A stretch of DNA of 64,000 bases from Legionella quinlivanii (GTDB lineage: Bacteria; Pseudomonadota; Gammaproteobacteria; Legionellales; Legionellaceae): assembly GCF_003265995.1 (NCBI RefSeq), contig NZ_MVJN01000003.1, forward strand, positions 310,001-374,000, in the 5' to 3' direction. A model generated the notes under the pieces. That model made no database searches. It was not told the DNA's origin and saw nothing but the letters and a program-made list of their open reading frames with translations. The position numbers and the translations under genes are program-made. Positions 34,984 through 44,472 of this stretch are shown piece by piece; the first letter of the stretch is position 1, and the number at the start of each line of letters is the position of its first letter.

Positions 34984-35533
34984 GATCATTATACATTTTA
35001 AACTGATGATACACTCGGAATGTCCGGCTTCCTGCTCTGATTTCCTCAATGAATTCTCGTAAACATTGCTGCAATTGTTGCTGTTGGAGGTGAAGAGTAT
35101 CCAGTTTTCGCTGGCATAATTGACGATGAGCTTCACTGGCATCCTCGCGCCTTGTTTGTAAATCCATGTGATAGGTTTTAAGAGCCAGAATGGATAAACG
35201 ATCTATAATCATACCAGGTGTTTCAGAATGAACAGGGCAGCTGGCTGAGGTGCTGGGCGATAACTTGTTATACAACCACTCATCCATTGCTTCCATACGG
35301 TTATTTCTCTGCTGATTAAAACCGTCGATTTCTCGTTTTGCCTCATATACATACTGAAAGCCCTGATCGTCTCGTCGAGCACGATCTTCAGCATTCCATA
35401 ACTGAAAGTTAAAGGCATGGTTTTCTTCAACCAGAGCAAAAAAGTCCTGTTGAGTGAAGCGAAGCGCTTCCTCTTTCCAGCGGATGATGGATTGCTCATG
35501 CAAGTCAAAAAGGGCATCAAGATCAATAAGCAT
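34949..35533 (-). CDS. DUF4254 family protein
   Basis: This 194-aa cytosolic all-helical protein has the family landmarks FQLWNAEDRARRDDQGF near residue 43 and GMIIDRLSILALKTYHM near residue 107. DUF4254 has no known activity; in some genomes it sits near LPS heptosyltransferase genes, but none is adjacent here. It is Gln-rich toward the C-terminus (HLQQQQLQQCL). The last 35 bases overlap the 3' end of the 753-aa gene on the other strand. Confidence 0.8.
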   Translation of the reverse strand: MLIDLDALFDLHEQSIIRWKEEALRFTQQDFFALVEENHAFNFQLWNAEDRARRDDQGFQYVYEAKREIDGFNQQRNNRMEAMDEWLYNKLSPSTSASCPVHSETPGMIIDRLSILALKTYHMDLQTRREDASEAHRQLCQRKLDTLHLQQQQLQQCLREFIEEIRAGSRTFRVYHQFKMYNDPTLNPCLYQKK

Positions 35534-35595
35534 ATGTTAAAACCCGGGATATAAAAAGGCACTAGTGTAGCATGTATCTCTGTCAGCTGTGAAAC

Positions 35596-36321
35596 TTACT
35601 GGGTCTGGTCAAAATACTGGGAATAAATTTTGACATAAGTGCCATCATTTTCCATGCTCAGCAGGGCTTTATTGATACGGTCAACAAGAGCCTGTTCGCT
35701 TTTATTGGCCATAATACCGTAACCGATACCAATTTTCATTTCAGGACCAATTAATTTGAAGTCGCCATTAGCGCTCCAGTATTTAGAGGAACCTTCATCG
35801 AGAATAAGCGCGTCAATCTCGTTATTGCTCAATGCCTGAAAAATTTCGGGCTGCGTCGAGTATTCAATAATCTGAATGTTGCTGTTAAATTTTTCGAGCA
35901 GCATTTCTTTGAAAATTGTTCCTTTTTCCGAGCCCACTTTTTTTCCGGCCAGATCATTGATGGCGTTTATCGGTGATTTGGTGCTGGTCAGAAGCTGACC
36001 GCTGCTGGGAAGATAAGGCAGACTAAATAGGTAGCTTTCCTTGCGATCATCAGTTATTGTAATGGCTGCGATAGACAGACTAATTTCTCCGCTATAGGTT
36101 TTTACCATTAATTGTTCAAAAGTCATGGGAATAAACTGACAATCAGCCTGAATGCGGCGACAAACCTCCTCCATGATATCAATATCAAATCCAAAGAAAT
36201 GATTGGATTTGTCAGCGGCCATTTCAAAAGGAGGAGCGTAGGGAAGTGTACCGACAGTGAGGGTTTCTGCGTGCAAAACGCTGCTAAACAGGAGTAAAAC
36301 CCCCAATGCCAATTTTTTCAT
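35596..36321 (-). CDS. Amino-acid-type ABC transporter periplasmic binding protein
   Basis: This 241-aa precursor has a signal peptide (MKKLALGVLLLFSSVLHAE, cleavage after HAE/HA) and a type II periplasmic binding domain (SBP_bac_3): TLTVGTLPYAPPFEM, FFGFDIDIMEEVCRRI, then NDLAGKKVGSEKGTIF and DALILDEGSSKYW, as in ArtJ/ArtI, HisJ and related amino-acid receptors. The ligand Asp/Arg positions fit polar or basic amino acids, but specificity is not determinable. No permease or ATPase gene is beside it, so it is an orphan receptor or works with a distant transporter. Confidence 0.88.
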   Translation of the reverse strand: MKKLALGVLLLFSSVLHAETLTVGTLPYAPPFEMAADKSNHFFGFDIDIMEEVCRRIQADCQFIPMTFEQLMVKTYSGEISLSIAAITITDDRKESYLFSLPYLPSSGQLLTSTKSPINAINDLAGKKVGSEKGTIFKEMLLEKFNSNIQIIEYSTQPEIFQALSNNEIDALILDEGSSKYWSANGDFKLIGPEMKIGIGYGIMANKSEQALVDRINKALLSMENDGTYVKIYSQYFDQTQ

Positions 36322-36488
36322 TGTATAACCTTATTGAATAGAGCTCGAGAATGGATAAAAAATAGTGATTACAGTCACTATAGCCTAGCTAAAGCAAGAG
36401 GTACAGTCTATAAAATTGTGATACTATCAGTAGACAATTGCCAGCCTTTCGCAGAAACGCGAGGTTTATCAAAATCAGGAGGTTATTA

Positions 36489-36956
36489 ATGAGATTAATT
36501 ATAGCTGCTTTGCTTCTATTGCCCTCTTTAATAAGTCGAGCAGACAATTTTCCGACTACCTGCCAGCCTGTAACAGTTCAGGGTGAAACCGTGATGTTAA
36601 AGACAAAACAGCCGGTCGTTATTTTGATCCATAATTTATCCGAATCTGATTTATGGATTACTCACCCGGTTTCCGAGCCCGATGCGAGTGCCGGGTGGAG
36701 CAGTCGTTTGACCGCTGGTAATTGGTCTGCGCTGAGTCTCGATAAAAAGAAATTTGAGCTAAGTTGTATCGAATCCAGACCGGGCCATGAGCAACAGATT
36801 CCCTGTGAGGGAACGATCGCTGTGTGTGCCTGGACCGGTGTAAAAATTCCGGAAAAGAATGCCGGCACCTTCTGGGCTGCAGAAAATATGCCCCTTGCTT
36901 CCCTGTCAGCAAACCTGGGGGGACGAGGATTTAAATTACCTGATCAGTCTCAATAA
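36489..36956 (+). CDS. Small exported protein, unknown
   Basis: This 155-aa precursor has a signal peptide (MRLIIAALLLLPSLISRA). The mature part has four cysteines, and a mid-domain with VVILIHNLSESDLWITHPV and AGWSSRLTAGNWSALSL suggests a beta-sandwich that decorates the envelope or is secreted. No family was identified with confidence. The frame continues upstream to TTG 36438, but AGGAGG at 36477-36482, six bases before ATG 36489, fixes the start. It lies 38 bases before the rnr start, in the same direction. Confidence 0.7.
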   Translation: MRLIIAALLLLPSLISRADNFPTTCQPVTVQGETVMLKTKQPVVILIHNLSESDLWITHPVSEPDASAGWSSRLTAGNWSALSLDKKKFELSCIESRPGHEQQIPCEGTIAVCAWTGVKIPEKNAGTFWAAENMPLASLSANLGGRGFKLPDQSQ

Positions 36957-36972
36957 ATGGTAGACTGAACAA

Positions 36973-36978
36973 TATAAT
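36973..36978 (+). promoter_or_regulatory. -10 element before rnr
   Basis: A perfect TATAAT. If used, transcription starts near 36985, which would place the TTG at 36986 at the very 5' end and favours the GTG at 36995 as the rnr start. The -35 region (TCAATA) is weak. Confidence 0.35.
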
Positions 36979-36994
36979 TATTAGATTGAGAATT

Positions 36995-39175
36995 GTGAGC
37001 AAAAAATCAAAGGATCCCTACTATAAAAGGGAGAAAGAAAAATACGAGGTTCCTATCCCCAGCCGTGAGTTTATTATGCAGGTTCTGGAGGAATACGGAC
37101 GCCCTATGACGCGTCAGCAGCTATTAACCCGGCTGGCTGTAGAGGATGAAAATGAACAGGAAGTTCTTGGCTATCGCTTAAAAGCGATGCTGCGTGATGG
37201 TCAGATTATGCAAGACCGCCGCAATCGTTTTTGCCTTCTGAAACGCATTAATCTCCAGCGGGGAACTGTCCAGGGACATCCGGATGGTTTTGGGTTTTTT
37301 ATCCCCGATGATGGCAGCGATGATTTTGTGTTATCCGCCACGGAAATGCGCGCAGTGATGCATGGCGATGTAGTGTTAGCCTTCCAGTCCGGTTTTGATC
37401 GGCGTGGTCGTCCAGAGGGGCAAATCCATGAAGTGATTGAACATGGGAATCTTAGCGTAGTTGGTAAATTTTTTACCGAACATGGCGTAGGCTTTGTCAT
37501 ACCCGATAACAAGCGTCTTACTCAGGATATCGCTATTCCGCTGGGCTTTTCCGCTGAAGCCAAAAATGGTCAGATGGTTCTGGCTGAAATCATTGCTTTT
37601 CCTTCCAAACGAAATCAGGCAATTGGTAAAATAGTTCATATTCTTGGGGATCATATGGCCCCGGGAATGGAAATAGAAGTGGCTATCCATGCGCACGCTA
37701 TCCCTGCCGAATGGCCCTCCGAAGTACAGTCAGAGATGACTCGTGTTCCGCAAAGCGTCACCGAGGATCAGATAAAAGGACGAACCGATTTAAGGGACCT
37801 GCCCTTTGTCACTATTGACGGTGAAGATGCCCGGGATTTCGATGACGCGGTGTATTGCTATAAGAAGCCCAAAGGGGGATTCCAGCTCTATGTGGCTATT
37901 GCCGACGTGAGTCATTATGTAAAAGTAGGTTCGGCACTGGATCAGGAGGCATCCAGACGGGGTAATTCAGTCTATTTTCCCGGTAAAGTGGTGCCGATGC
38001 TCCCGGAAGCCTTATCAAATGGAATCTGTTCATTAAATCCCCATCAGGATCGCCTGTGTATGGTGGCGGAGATGGCCATCAGTTCTGAAGGAAAAATTAC
38101 TCGCTCCCGCTTTTATCGGGCAGTTTTTCATTCTCACGCAAGGCTCACCTATAATCAGGTGGGTGACTGGCTTGAGCAGGGAAATGCGGATGAGACTCAC
38201 CAGCCGCTGTGGCCAATGCTGGAAAATCTGTATGACCTGTATAGAGTACTGCTTAAAGCAAGAAAATTACGGGGTGCGATGGATTTTGAAACCACCGAAA
38301 CCAAAATTGAGTTTGATGAGAAGCGTAAAATAAAGAAAATAGTACCGGTTGTCCGCAATGATGCCCATCGATTAATTGAGGAGTGCATGCTGGCAGCCAA
38401 CGTGGCAACTGCCCGTTTTCTCGAAAAAGCAGAAATACCTGCTCTCTATCGCGTGCATGAGGTGCCTGAAGAAGACAAAATAACTGCTTTGAGGCAATTT
38501 CTGGGAGAGCTCGGTCTGCGTTTGGAAGGTGGAAAAAAGCCAAGCCCTAAAGATTTTCAGAAAACCCTGTCAATGATCCATGACAAGCATGAACGGCACC
38601 TTATTGAAACTGTAATGCTGCGCTCCTTAAAACAGGCGCAGTATCGTGAGGATAATGAAGGGCATTTTGGATTGGCTTATCCTGCCTATACGCATTTCAC
38701 TTCTCCCATCCGCCGGTATCCGGATTTGTTGATCCACCGCGCAATAGGGCATTTACTGGATAAAAAGGATTCTGATTCATTCGGCTATTCCCATGATGAG
38801 ATGAATAAATTAGGCAAGCATTGCTCGATGACGGAAAGAAGAGCTGATGAAGCCACCCGAGAAGTGGTTTCCTGGTTAAAATGTGAATATATGCAGGACA
38901 AACTGGGTCAGACTTTTCATGGAACCATTTCTGCGGTTACCGGTTTTGGAATTTTTGTGGAACTGGATGAAATCTACGTCGAAGGCCTGGTGCATGTAAC
39001 GTCTCTTCGTAATGATTACTATTCTTTTGACGCAGTAAAACATCGGCTGGTAGGCGAGCGGACGAGTCAGACCTATCGCCTGGGTGATAAAATGACGGTT
39101 CTGGTTGCCCGTGTTGATCTGGATGAACGGAAGATTGACTTTGAACCTGTCGATGAGGAAAAGAAGAATGGCTGA
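36995..39175 (+). CDS. rnr: Ribonuclease R
   Basis: RNase R is a processive 3'-5' exoribonuclease that degrades structured RNA. The chain (726 aa from GTG 36995) opens with a winged-helix region containing YEVPIPSREFI, as in E. coli, then cold-shock OB domains (about 85-230), the RNB catalytic core with DGEDARDFDDAVYC near residue 265 (the metal-binding aspartates) and HFTSPIRRYPDLLIHRAI near residue 568, and a C-terminal S1 domain (about 635-720). A TTG at 36986 would add three residues. rlmB starts eight bases before the rnr stop, so the pair is translationally coupled, as in other gammaproteobacteria. Confidence 0.97.
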   Translation: MSKKSKDPYYKREKEKYEVPIPSREFIMQVLEEYGRPMTRQQLLTRLAVEDENEQEVLGYRLKAMLRDGQIMQDRRNRFCLLKRINLQRGTVQGHPDGFGFFIPDDGSDDFVLSATEMRAVMHGDVVLAFQSGFDRRGRPEGQIHEVIEHGNLSVVGKFFTEHGVGFVIPDNKRLTQDIAIPLGFSAEAKNGQMVLAEIIAFPSKRNQAIGKIVHILGDHMAPGMEIEVAIHAHAIPAEWPSEVQSEMTRVPQSVTEDQIKGRTDLRDLPFVTIDGEDARDFDDAVYCYKKPKGGFQLYVAIADVSHYVKVGSALDQEASRRGNSVYFPGKVVPMLPEALSNGICSLNPHQDRLCMVAEMAISSEGKITRSRFYRAVFHSHARLTYNQVGDWLEQGNADETHQPLWPMLENLYDLYRVLLKARKLRGAMDFETTETKIEFDEKRKIKKIVPVVRNDAHRLIEECMLAANVATARFLEKAEIPALYRVHEVPEEDKITALRQFLGELGLRLEGGKKPSPKDFQKTLSMIHDKHERHLIETVMLRSLKQAQYREDNEGHFGLAYPAYTHFTSPIRRYPDLLIHRAIGHLLDKKDSDSFGYSHDEMNKLGKHCSMTERRADEATREVVSWLKCEYMQDKLGQTFHGTISAVTGFGIFVELDEIYVEGLVHVTSLRNDYYSFDAVKHRLVGERTSQTYRLGDKMTVLVARVDLDERKIDFEPVDEEKKNG

Positions 39176-39908
39176 TCAAATGGTTTATGGTCTCCATGCG
39201 GTGACCGCTTTACTAAAAAAACCTCATCGCCCTGTACATAAACTGCTGCTAAGCCAGGAACGTCAGGATCAGCGCATGCAGCAGCTGGTCAAATTGGCCG
39301 AAGAGGCAGGAATTCCAATGGAATTCCTTTCTGTGCAAAAGATGAAGCAACAATATCCTGACCTGGCGCACCAGGGTGTGCTGGCGATTACAGGCAGGTT
39401 GCCTGAATATGTTGAGAGTGATTTGGCGCATATGGTAGCGGCTTGCAAAAAGCCGCCTTTAATCCTTATTCTCGACAGCGTTACTGATCCTCATAATCTG
39501 GGGGCCTGTTTGCGTACGGCTGATGCGGCTGGTGTGGATTTTGTTATTATTCCTAAAGACAAGAGCGCGGGGATTACTCCTGTGGTCAGTAAGGTAGCCT
39601 GCGGCGCCGCTGAATCCATTCCTGTAGTCAAAGTGACCAATCTGGTGCGTGCGATGGAAATCATCAAACAGGAAGGCGTATGGCTCTATGGAGCCGCCGG
39701 CGAGGCTCAGGAAAGCATCTACCAACTTGAGTTAACCTCTTCTGTTGCGCTGGTGATGGGTGCTGAAGGCAGTGGTTTACGCCGATTGACCCGCGAGCAT
39801 TGCGATGGTCTTTTTTCGCTGCCAATGCTTGGTAGTGTCGAAAGTCTGAATGTTTCTGTGGCTGCGGCGGTTTCATTATATGAAGCGGTACGCCAAAGGC
39901 TCGGTTAA
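39168..39908 (+). CDS. rlmB: 23S rRNA (guanosine(2251)-2'-O)-methyltransferase
   Basis: This 246-aa SpoU/TrmH-class methyltransferase modifies G2251 of 23S rRNA with S-adenosylmethionine. It has the N-terminal substrate-binding domain (MVYGLHAVTALL) and the three knotted-fold motifs: DSVTDPHNLGACLRTADAAG, VMGAEGSGLRRL and LGSVESLNVSVAAAVSLYE. The frame extends upstream, but the ATG at 39168 (MADQMVYGLHAV) after GAGGAAAAG fits the family start and E. coli length (243 aa). It overlaps the rnr end by eight bases. Confidence 0.95.
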   Translation: MADQMVYGLHAVTALLKKPHRPVHKLLLSQERQDQRMQQLVKLAEEAGIPMEFLSVQKMKQQYPDLAHQGVLAITGRLPEYVESDLAHMVAACKKPPLILILDSVTDPHNLGACLRTADAAGVDFVIIPKDKSAGITPVVSKVACGAAESIPVVKVTNLVRAMEIIKQEGVWLYGAAGEAQESIYQLELTSSVALVMGAEGSGLRRLTREHCDGLFSLPMLGSVESLNVSVAAAVSLYEAVRQRLG

Positions 39909-39928
39909 TATCTTCCTTAAAAAGCCCT

Positions 39929-40064
39929 CACTGCCATTAAGTTAAGGAGTTTGGTCATTCCCGCGAAGGCGGGAATCCATTCCTCAATTGGCATTATAGC
40001 CTGCTCAGAGATGGATCCCCGCCTTTCGCGGGGATGACAGTTTAATATACAATTGAGCTTAACT
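39929..40064. repeat. Dispersed repeat family A, copy 2
   Basis: The same ~135-bp element as at 24271, in the opposite orientation (CACTGCCATTAAGTTAAGGA at the left, ATATACAATTGAGCTTAACT at the right). Both GC-rich hairpins are intact. Its right end touches the stop codon of the convergent symporter gene at 40063, so it separates rlmB from that gene. Confidence 0.9.
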
Positions 40065-41268
40065 AAGCTTCTTCTTTGCTCAAGCGCGCAATGAGCATGC
40101 TACTGACCGTATTTCCCGTAACGTTTAATAATGTCGCTGGCGGATCAATGATGATACTAATCGCTGCAATCGCAATGAGCACCGAAGGGGGAAAGCCATA
40201 GACATTCAGGATAAGCAGCTCACCCAGCATGCCGCCGCTGGGGATGGCCCCCATCACTGTCCCTACCAGTAAAGAAACACCGAGCGCGGCTAACAGAACG
40301 CTGCTTGTGTCGAAATTCAGTTGAAAAATAGTCAGCAGAAAAGCAATTTTAAACATGCCGCCAATGACGGAGCCGTCTTTATGAACGAGAGAACCCAGAG
40401 GGATTGCAGTTTCTGAAATATCAGCAGGGATCCCCATTTGGCGAGTGGCCGCCAGGTTGGCAGGAATACTGGCAGCGCTGCTGCAGGTAGCGAGGCTGGT
40501 GATTGCGGGTAGAAAAATATGTCTCCAATAGGTTGAAACGCCTGTCTTTCCCCCCGCCAGAAAGGCATAAAAGCTATAAAAGAGAGTGAAATAGATCAAG
40601 GCGGCAAGGTAGTAAGTGACGGCAATATGAAAATAAGTTTCGATAATCTCATGACCAAGCTCACTCACCAGGGTGGCAGAATAGGCAAAGAAACCCAGCG
40701 GTGCCAAATACATGATGAATGAAAAAATCCGCATGAACAGCATCTCGCCAATCTGTAGCAGCGTGATAAAGGGCTCATATTTTTCTTTAGCCTCAGCGCA
40801 GGCAATGCCCACTAACAAGGAAAAGAGGATAAGAGAAAGCAGGTGTTGATGGGAAAGCAATTGAAAAAACTCAGGAACAGTAAAAATGCTCACTACCTGC
40901 TGCCCCAATTTAATTGACTCCATTTGGGCTGGGTTATTCATCAGTAAGTTTGATAAGCCTTCCAGAGGAAACAGCTTCACAATCGCTAAGGCATACAGGG
41001 CTGCTATAAAACTGGTACATAAAAAAACTAAAGCCATATAACTCATTATTTTTTTCAGGCGTGTCAGGGATCCCAGGCGAGATATTGCCGATGTGATGCT
41101 GAAAAAAACCAGCGGAACAATGGCGGTAAATAATAAATTAAGAAAAATATCACCTACAGGTTTAAGATACTTCACTTCTTGCTTAAAAAAATAAGCAAAA
41201 ATGCCCCCCAGAATAAATGCCAGAATTAATATTAAAGAAAACAGATAAGAGTTCAGAAATCGCTTCAC
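40063..41268 (-). CDS. Dicarboxylate/amino acid:cation symporter (DAACS family)
   Basis: This 401-aa GltP/DctA-type secondary transporter has about eight membrane helices plus two re-entrant loops. Family motifs are the serine-rich ATCSSAASIPANLAATRQMG near residue 275 and the C-terminal DPPATLLNVTGNTVSSMLIAR near residue 370, where the Asp and Asn/Thr positions bind substrate and Na+. Glutamate, aspartate or C4-dicarboxylates are likely. The start is GTG at 41268 with AAGAGG seven bases before it. Amino-acid uptake of this sort suits an amino-acid-feeding organism. Confidence 0.92.
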   Translation of the reverse strand: MKRFLNSYLFSLILILAFILGGIFAYFFKQEVKYLKPVGDIFLNLLFTAIVPLVFFSITSAISRLGSLTRLKKIMSYMALVFLCTSFIAALYALAIVKLFPLEGLSNLLMNNPAQMESIKLGQQVVSIFTVPEFFQLLSHQHLLSLILFSLLVGIACAEAKEKYEPFITLLQIGEMLFMRIFSFIMYLAPLGFFAYSATLVSELGHEIIETYFHIAVTYYLAALIYFTLFYSFYAFLAGGKTGVSTYWRHIFLPAITSLATCSSAASIPANLAATRQMGIPADISETAIPLGSLVHKDGSVIGGMFKIAFLLTIFQLNFDTSSVLLAALGVSLLVGTVMGAIPSGGMLGELLILNVYGFPPSVLIAIAAISIIIDPPATLLNVTGNTVSSMLIARLSKEEA

Positions 41269-41434
41269 TATAAACCTCTTTTTAGCAGTGCTGGCAACAT
41301 CTTACACCGACAAGCGAATTGCATGAAACAAAGAAGTATTTACCACGGTAAGCTCTCTGCCAAAATCGTATTGATTTTAAACAGGTTATCTGGGCTGGTC
41401 TATACTTGCTCATAAGGCCCCCTATTTCACGATC

Positions 41435-42442
41435 ATGAATAAAAATAATTTTGAAACATTAACCAGGATGGTGTTTTTCGAGCAGCTTACTCGAGAAGAA
41501 CTGGTGTTCCTTGCTGATTACATCAAGGAGCAAGTGTTTTCTCAGGGTAAAACCATCCTGCGTCAGGGACGCATGGGGGGGGATTTATATCTGATTGGAG
41601 ATGGACTGGTATCTGTATGGATTGCTTTACCAGGGGATTACACTAAAGAAGCGACCACTTTGCAGCCAGGTCAATGTTTTGGTGAGGTGTCCTTTCTGGC
41701 TCACGCCCCTTTTACGGCCAATATTATTGCCGAGGTAGATACCTTCTGCTTTATTTTATCCCAGGATGTACTTTTAATGCTGAGAGTAGCGGCTCCGCAA
41801 ATTGCGTATAAAATTGAAAAAGCGATTGCTTACCAGACCGCTGAGAAGATTGTCGCCAATTTTTATCACATGCGTGAATTGTTTCGTCAGCTGCCAGAAG
41901 AATACTGGGCCAGTGCCCATGCCAGACGATTAGCAGATCCAAAGGCCAGTAGTGAAGAGCTGACTTTAAAGGATTTGGATTTAGAGCATGTTCGGCACAT
42001 GAATTTTTTTCAGGATATGAACAAAGAGCAGTTTGGATTTCTGATAAAACAGATGGCCATTCGCAGTTATGATCGAGGTTATCGCTTTATCACTGACGAT
42101 TCAGACAATCGCCGTCTGGCCTTGATTTATTCGGGAGCTGTGATGCTTTTCTTCAAAGAAGAGGACAAATTGCAGAAATCACTTGCGGTATTTGGAGTTG
42201 GCGAGATATTCATGGAAAATTTCTTTCTTGCCGAATTCAGAAAGCACGCCAATTACGTCATCTGTGAAAAAAGTATTGTTCTGGAACTCGATGATGCCGA
42301 CTATTTTAACTTGCAAAAAACGCATCCCGAAATTTTTTATAAAATAAGCCAGTATATTCATCGGGGTATCGCCCGTTCGGTTTATATAGTCAATAGACAA
42401 TTTATCCGAATCGATACCGAATATCATCATTTGTTGAAGTGA
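41435..42442 (+). CDS. Cyclic nucleotide-binding-like protein with two cNMP folds
   Basis: This 335-aa cytosolic protein has two CAP_ED-type beta-roll domains, about residues 10-130 and 190-315. The first has the phosphate-cassette outline FGEVSFLAHAPFTANI (residues 82-97), but Phe 93 replaces the arginine that normally binds the cyclic phosphate, and the second domain (FGVGEIFMENFFLAEFRKHA) is more divergent. There is no DNA-binding domain, so it is a sensor or adaptor, not a CRP. A run of eight G's at 41575-41582 encodes MGGD. It starts a same-strand run of four genes ending with an MBL hydrolase, with a class III cyclase among them. Canonical cAMP binding is doubtful. Confidence 0.85.
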   Translation: MNKNNFETLTRMVFFEQLTREELVFLADYIKEQVFSQGKTILRQGRMGGDLYLIGDGLVSVWIALPGDYTKEATTLQPGQCFGEVSFLAHAPFTANIIAEVDTFCFILSQDVLLMLRVAAPQIAYKIEKAIAYQTAEKIVANFYHMRELFRQLPEEYWASAHARRLADPKASSEELTLKDLDLEHVRHMNFFQDMNKEQFGFLIKQMAIRSYDRGYRFITDDSDNRRLALIYSGAVMLFFKEEDKLQKSLAVFGVGEIFMENFFLAEFRKHANYVICEKSIVLELDDADYFNLQKTHPEIFYKISQYIHRGIARSVYIVNRQFIRIDTEYHHLLK

Positions 42443-42449
42443 GGGCATT

Positions 42450-43367
42450 ATGTGCAGGGTACTCATTTACCTGGGACAACAGGAAACCCCGATTTATGAT
42501 TTGCTTTATGGGCCGGATAATTCACTGGCACATCAAAGCTATGCCCCTCAGTTAATGCATCATATTCAGAATTTGGCAGGCTTGGGCTTTTGTGCCTGGT
42601 CTTCAAACTCATATAATGATAGTGAGCCTTTTTATTATAAAACCACGCAATTGCCTTTTTTTGATAAAAACCTGCATCGCTTATCAAAAAAGATATCGGC
42701 CAGTTGCTTTCTCGGGCATGTAAGAGGCGTTGCATACAGCACTGATGAGACCGTATCCGAGCAGAATGTTCACCCGTTTAAGTTGGACAATACTCAACTT
42801 GCTCTGGCTCATAATGGTACTTTGGAACATATATCGGTAATGAAGCAGGTTCTCACCCAACGAATCAGACCGGATGTATTTTCGCAGATCAGAGGAACTA
42901 CTGATAGTGAATGGATCTATGCCTTATTTCTCTCTCAACTTAAAGATTACACGGCGGATGTTTCGCTCGATGAAGCCTGGGAATCCCTGATTGAGACATT
43001 AAGAATTCTTCGTGAAGTGCGACAGCTTTGCAAAATTGAGCTGGCGTCACCGGTTAATCTGTTTGTGACTAATGGAAAATATCTGATTGTAACCCGTTTT
43101 GTTTATGATTTTGGCCGTAACACCAGACAGGTACAAAAAGCCTTTCTTGAGTATCACAGTTTATGGGTCACCTTTGGTGAGCAGTACGGTGTGTATGATG
43201 GGGTATATAAAATGCATGGTTTCAATAAGCGAAATAATATTTTATTCGCTTCAGAGCCCTTAACCAATGATAGAACAACCTGGATAGAACTTCCGGAATA
43301 CTCAATTACCAAGGCATGGATTGAAAATGGCGAAGTCATTTTCAGAACGCATGATTTACTGGTTTAG
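42450..43367 (+). CDS. Class II glutamine amidotransferase-like protein (YafJ type)
   Basis: This 305-aa protein has an N-terminal nucleophile GATase-2 fold. Cys 2 follows the initiator Met (MCRVLIYLGQ), as needed for the Ntn nucleophile. GHVRGVAYS, NVHPF and LAHNGTLEH supply the oxyanion and glutamine-binding positions; GTTDSEW completes the fold. There is no second synthase domain, as in E. coli YafJ and EgtC-like stand-alone amidohydrolases, so it may hydrolyse a gamma-glutamyl or amide bond in a small molecule. It starts seven bases after the cNMP protein and is 30 bases ahead of the cyclase gene. Confidence 0.87.
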   Translation: MCRVLIYLGQQETPIYDLLYGPDNSLAHQSYAPQLMHHIQNLAGLGFCAWSSNSYNDSEPFYYKTTQLPFFDKNLHRLSKKISASCFLGHVRGVAYSTDETVSEQNVHPFKLDNTQLALAHNGTLEHISVMKQVLTQRIRPDVFSQIRGTTDSEWIYALFLSQLKDYTADVSLDEAWESLIETLRILREVRQLCKIELASPVNLFVTNGKYLIVTRFVYDFGRNTRQVQKAFLEYHSLWVTFGEQYGVYDGVYKMHGFNKRNNILFASEPLTNDRTTWIELPEYSITKAWIENGEVIFRTHDLLV

Positions 43368-43397
43368 AGTTCTTGCAGGTTTTTAAGGAGGAACAGA

Positions 43398-44441
43398 ATG
43401 TTGGTTTTCTTACTGAGAACAGTATCGCTGGTGTTGCTTTTAGTTCGAGTGGCATTATTCGCCGCTATTCTATTATTTCTAATTCCCTATCTGAAACAAT
43501 GGAAGCCTGAGTGGGCGAACAATCAATATGTTGCCGCGCTTGAAAAAATTGAGCAGCCGATTTCAAAACCAATTGATTCAGTGATTACCAAGGTAGTTCC
43601 TCCTAACAAGGAACATGACTTGACCGGTTTAATTAAAATCATCGTATTTTTGATTTTATTATCCAACATAAAATACCTGCACAAACGCATTAAACGCTAC
43701 TCTTATTATCTCAAGCAGAAAAAAGATTTGCTTGCCTGGCGAAGCCAGAACAAAATTGCTCGAAATAGTAGTTTATATCTTGCATTGGAAGAAAAACTCG
43801 AGCAGATTAATAGTACTAAAAACAAGAGAGTTTCCAAGAAACTGTATCAGGAATTCATGGCTCTTAAAAAGAAACTGGAGGCAATGTCGAGATATTTCGC
43901 ATTTTTGTCCATCGATGTGGTCAATTCTACCGGCATGAAAACGAAAGAAGATCGCTCTCTAATTCAGCTCGATTTTTTACGATTTAAAAAAATGGTGCAG
44001 AAAAATCTCGATGAAAATGGCTGTGTGAAATCTGCCTGGACTCCGGATGGCGTTATGGCTTGTTTTAACACGGTGGATAATGCAGTGAATGCTGCGCAGG
44101 CTTCTATAATTCAATTAGAGCACTTTAATGAAAAGGTTAAGCAGATTTCCAGAGATTTCGCGGTTCGTTGCGGGATTCACGCCGGGGTGATTTATTATGA
44201 TGAGCGTTTGCCCCTGGAGGAGATAACTGATCAGGTTATTGACATAGCAGGGCATATGCAAAAACATGCTGAGCCAGGCACCATTGCTATCTCAAAGACC
44301 TCAATAAAACCATCCGAGGACACCAGCGGTTTTGTGAGCAACGGGAAAACGGTTGATGATTATGAAGTGTATCAATGGAGTGCGAAAAAGGGGCAATCGA
44401 CAAGCGCCTTCGCTGCAAATGGAGCTGACTTCCCTCCATAA
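43398..44441 (+). CDS. Membrane-anchored class III adenylate/guanylate cyclase-like protein
   Basis: This 347-aa protein has two N-terminal hydrophobic segments (about 3-30 and 77-90), a helical linker with coiled-coil character (100-162) and a class III cyclase domain (165-330). Metal-binding aspartates are present: SIDVVNST (Asp 173) and TPDGVMACF (Asp 217). The purine-specifying Lys position is Ala in this alignment, and the late N-x-x-x-R pair is replaced in VIDIAGHMQKHA (Asp, His). It may be a divergent or inactive cyclase. Start: AAGGAGG is nine bases before the ATG. A cytoplasmic cyclase domain sits between the sensor-like genes and an MBL hydrolase. Confidence 0.85.
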   Translation: MLVFLLRTVSLVLLLVRVALFAAILLFLIPYLKQWKPEWANNQYVAALEKIEQPISKPIDSVITKVVPPNKEHDLTGLIKIIVFLILLSNIKYLHKRIKRYSYYLKQKKDLLAWRSQNKIARNSSLYLALEEKLEQINSTKNKRVSKKLYQEFMALKKKLEAMSRYFAFLSIDVVNSTGMKTKEDRSLIQLDFLRFKKMVQKNLDENGCVKSAWTPDGVMACFNTVDNAVNAAQASIIQLEHFNEKVKQISRDFAVRCGIHAGVIYYDERLPLEEITDQVIDIAGHMQKHAEPGTIAISKTSIKPSEDTSGFVSNGKTVDDYEVYQWSAKKGQSTSAFAANGADFPP

Positions 44442-44472
44442 AGTAACAGTTTGGACTAACAGGTAGGCAAAT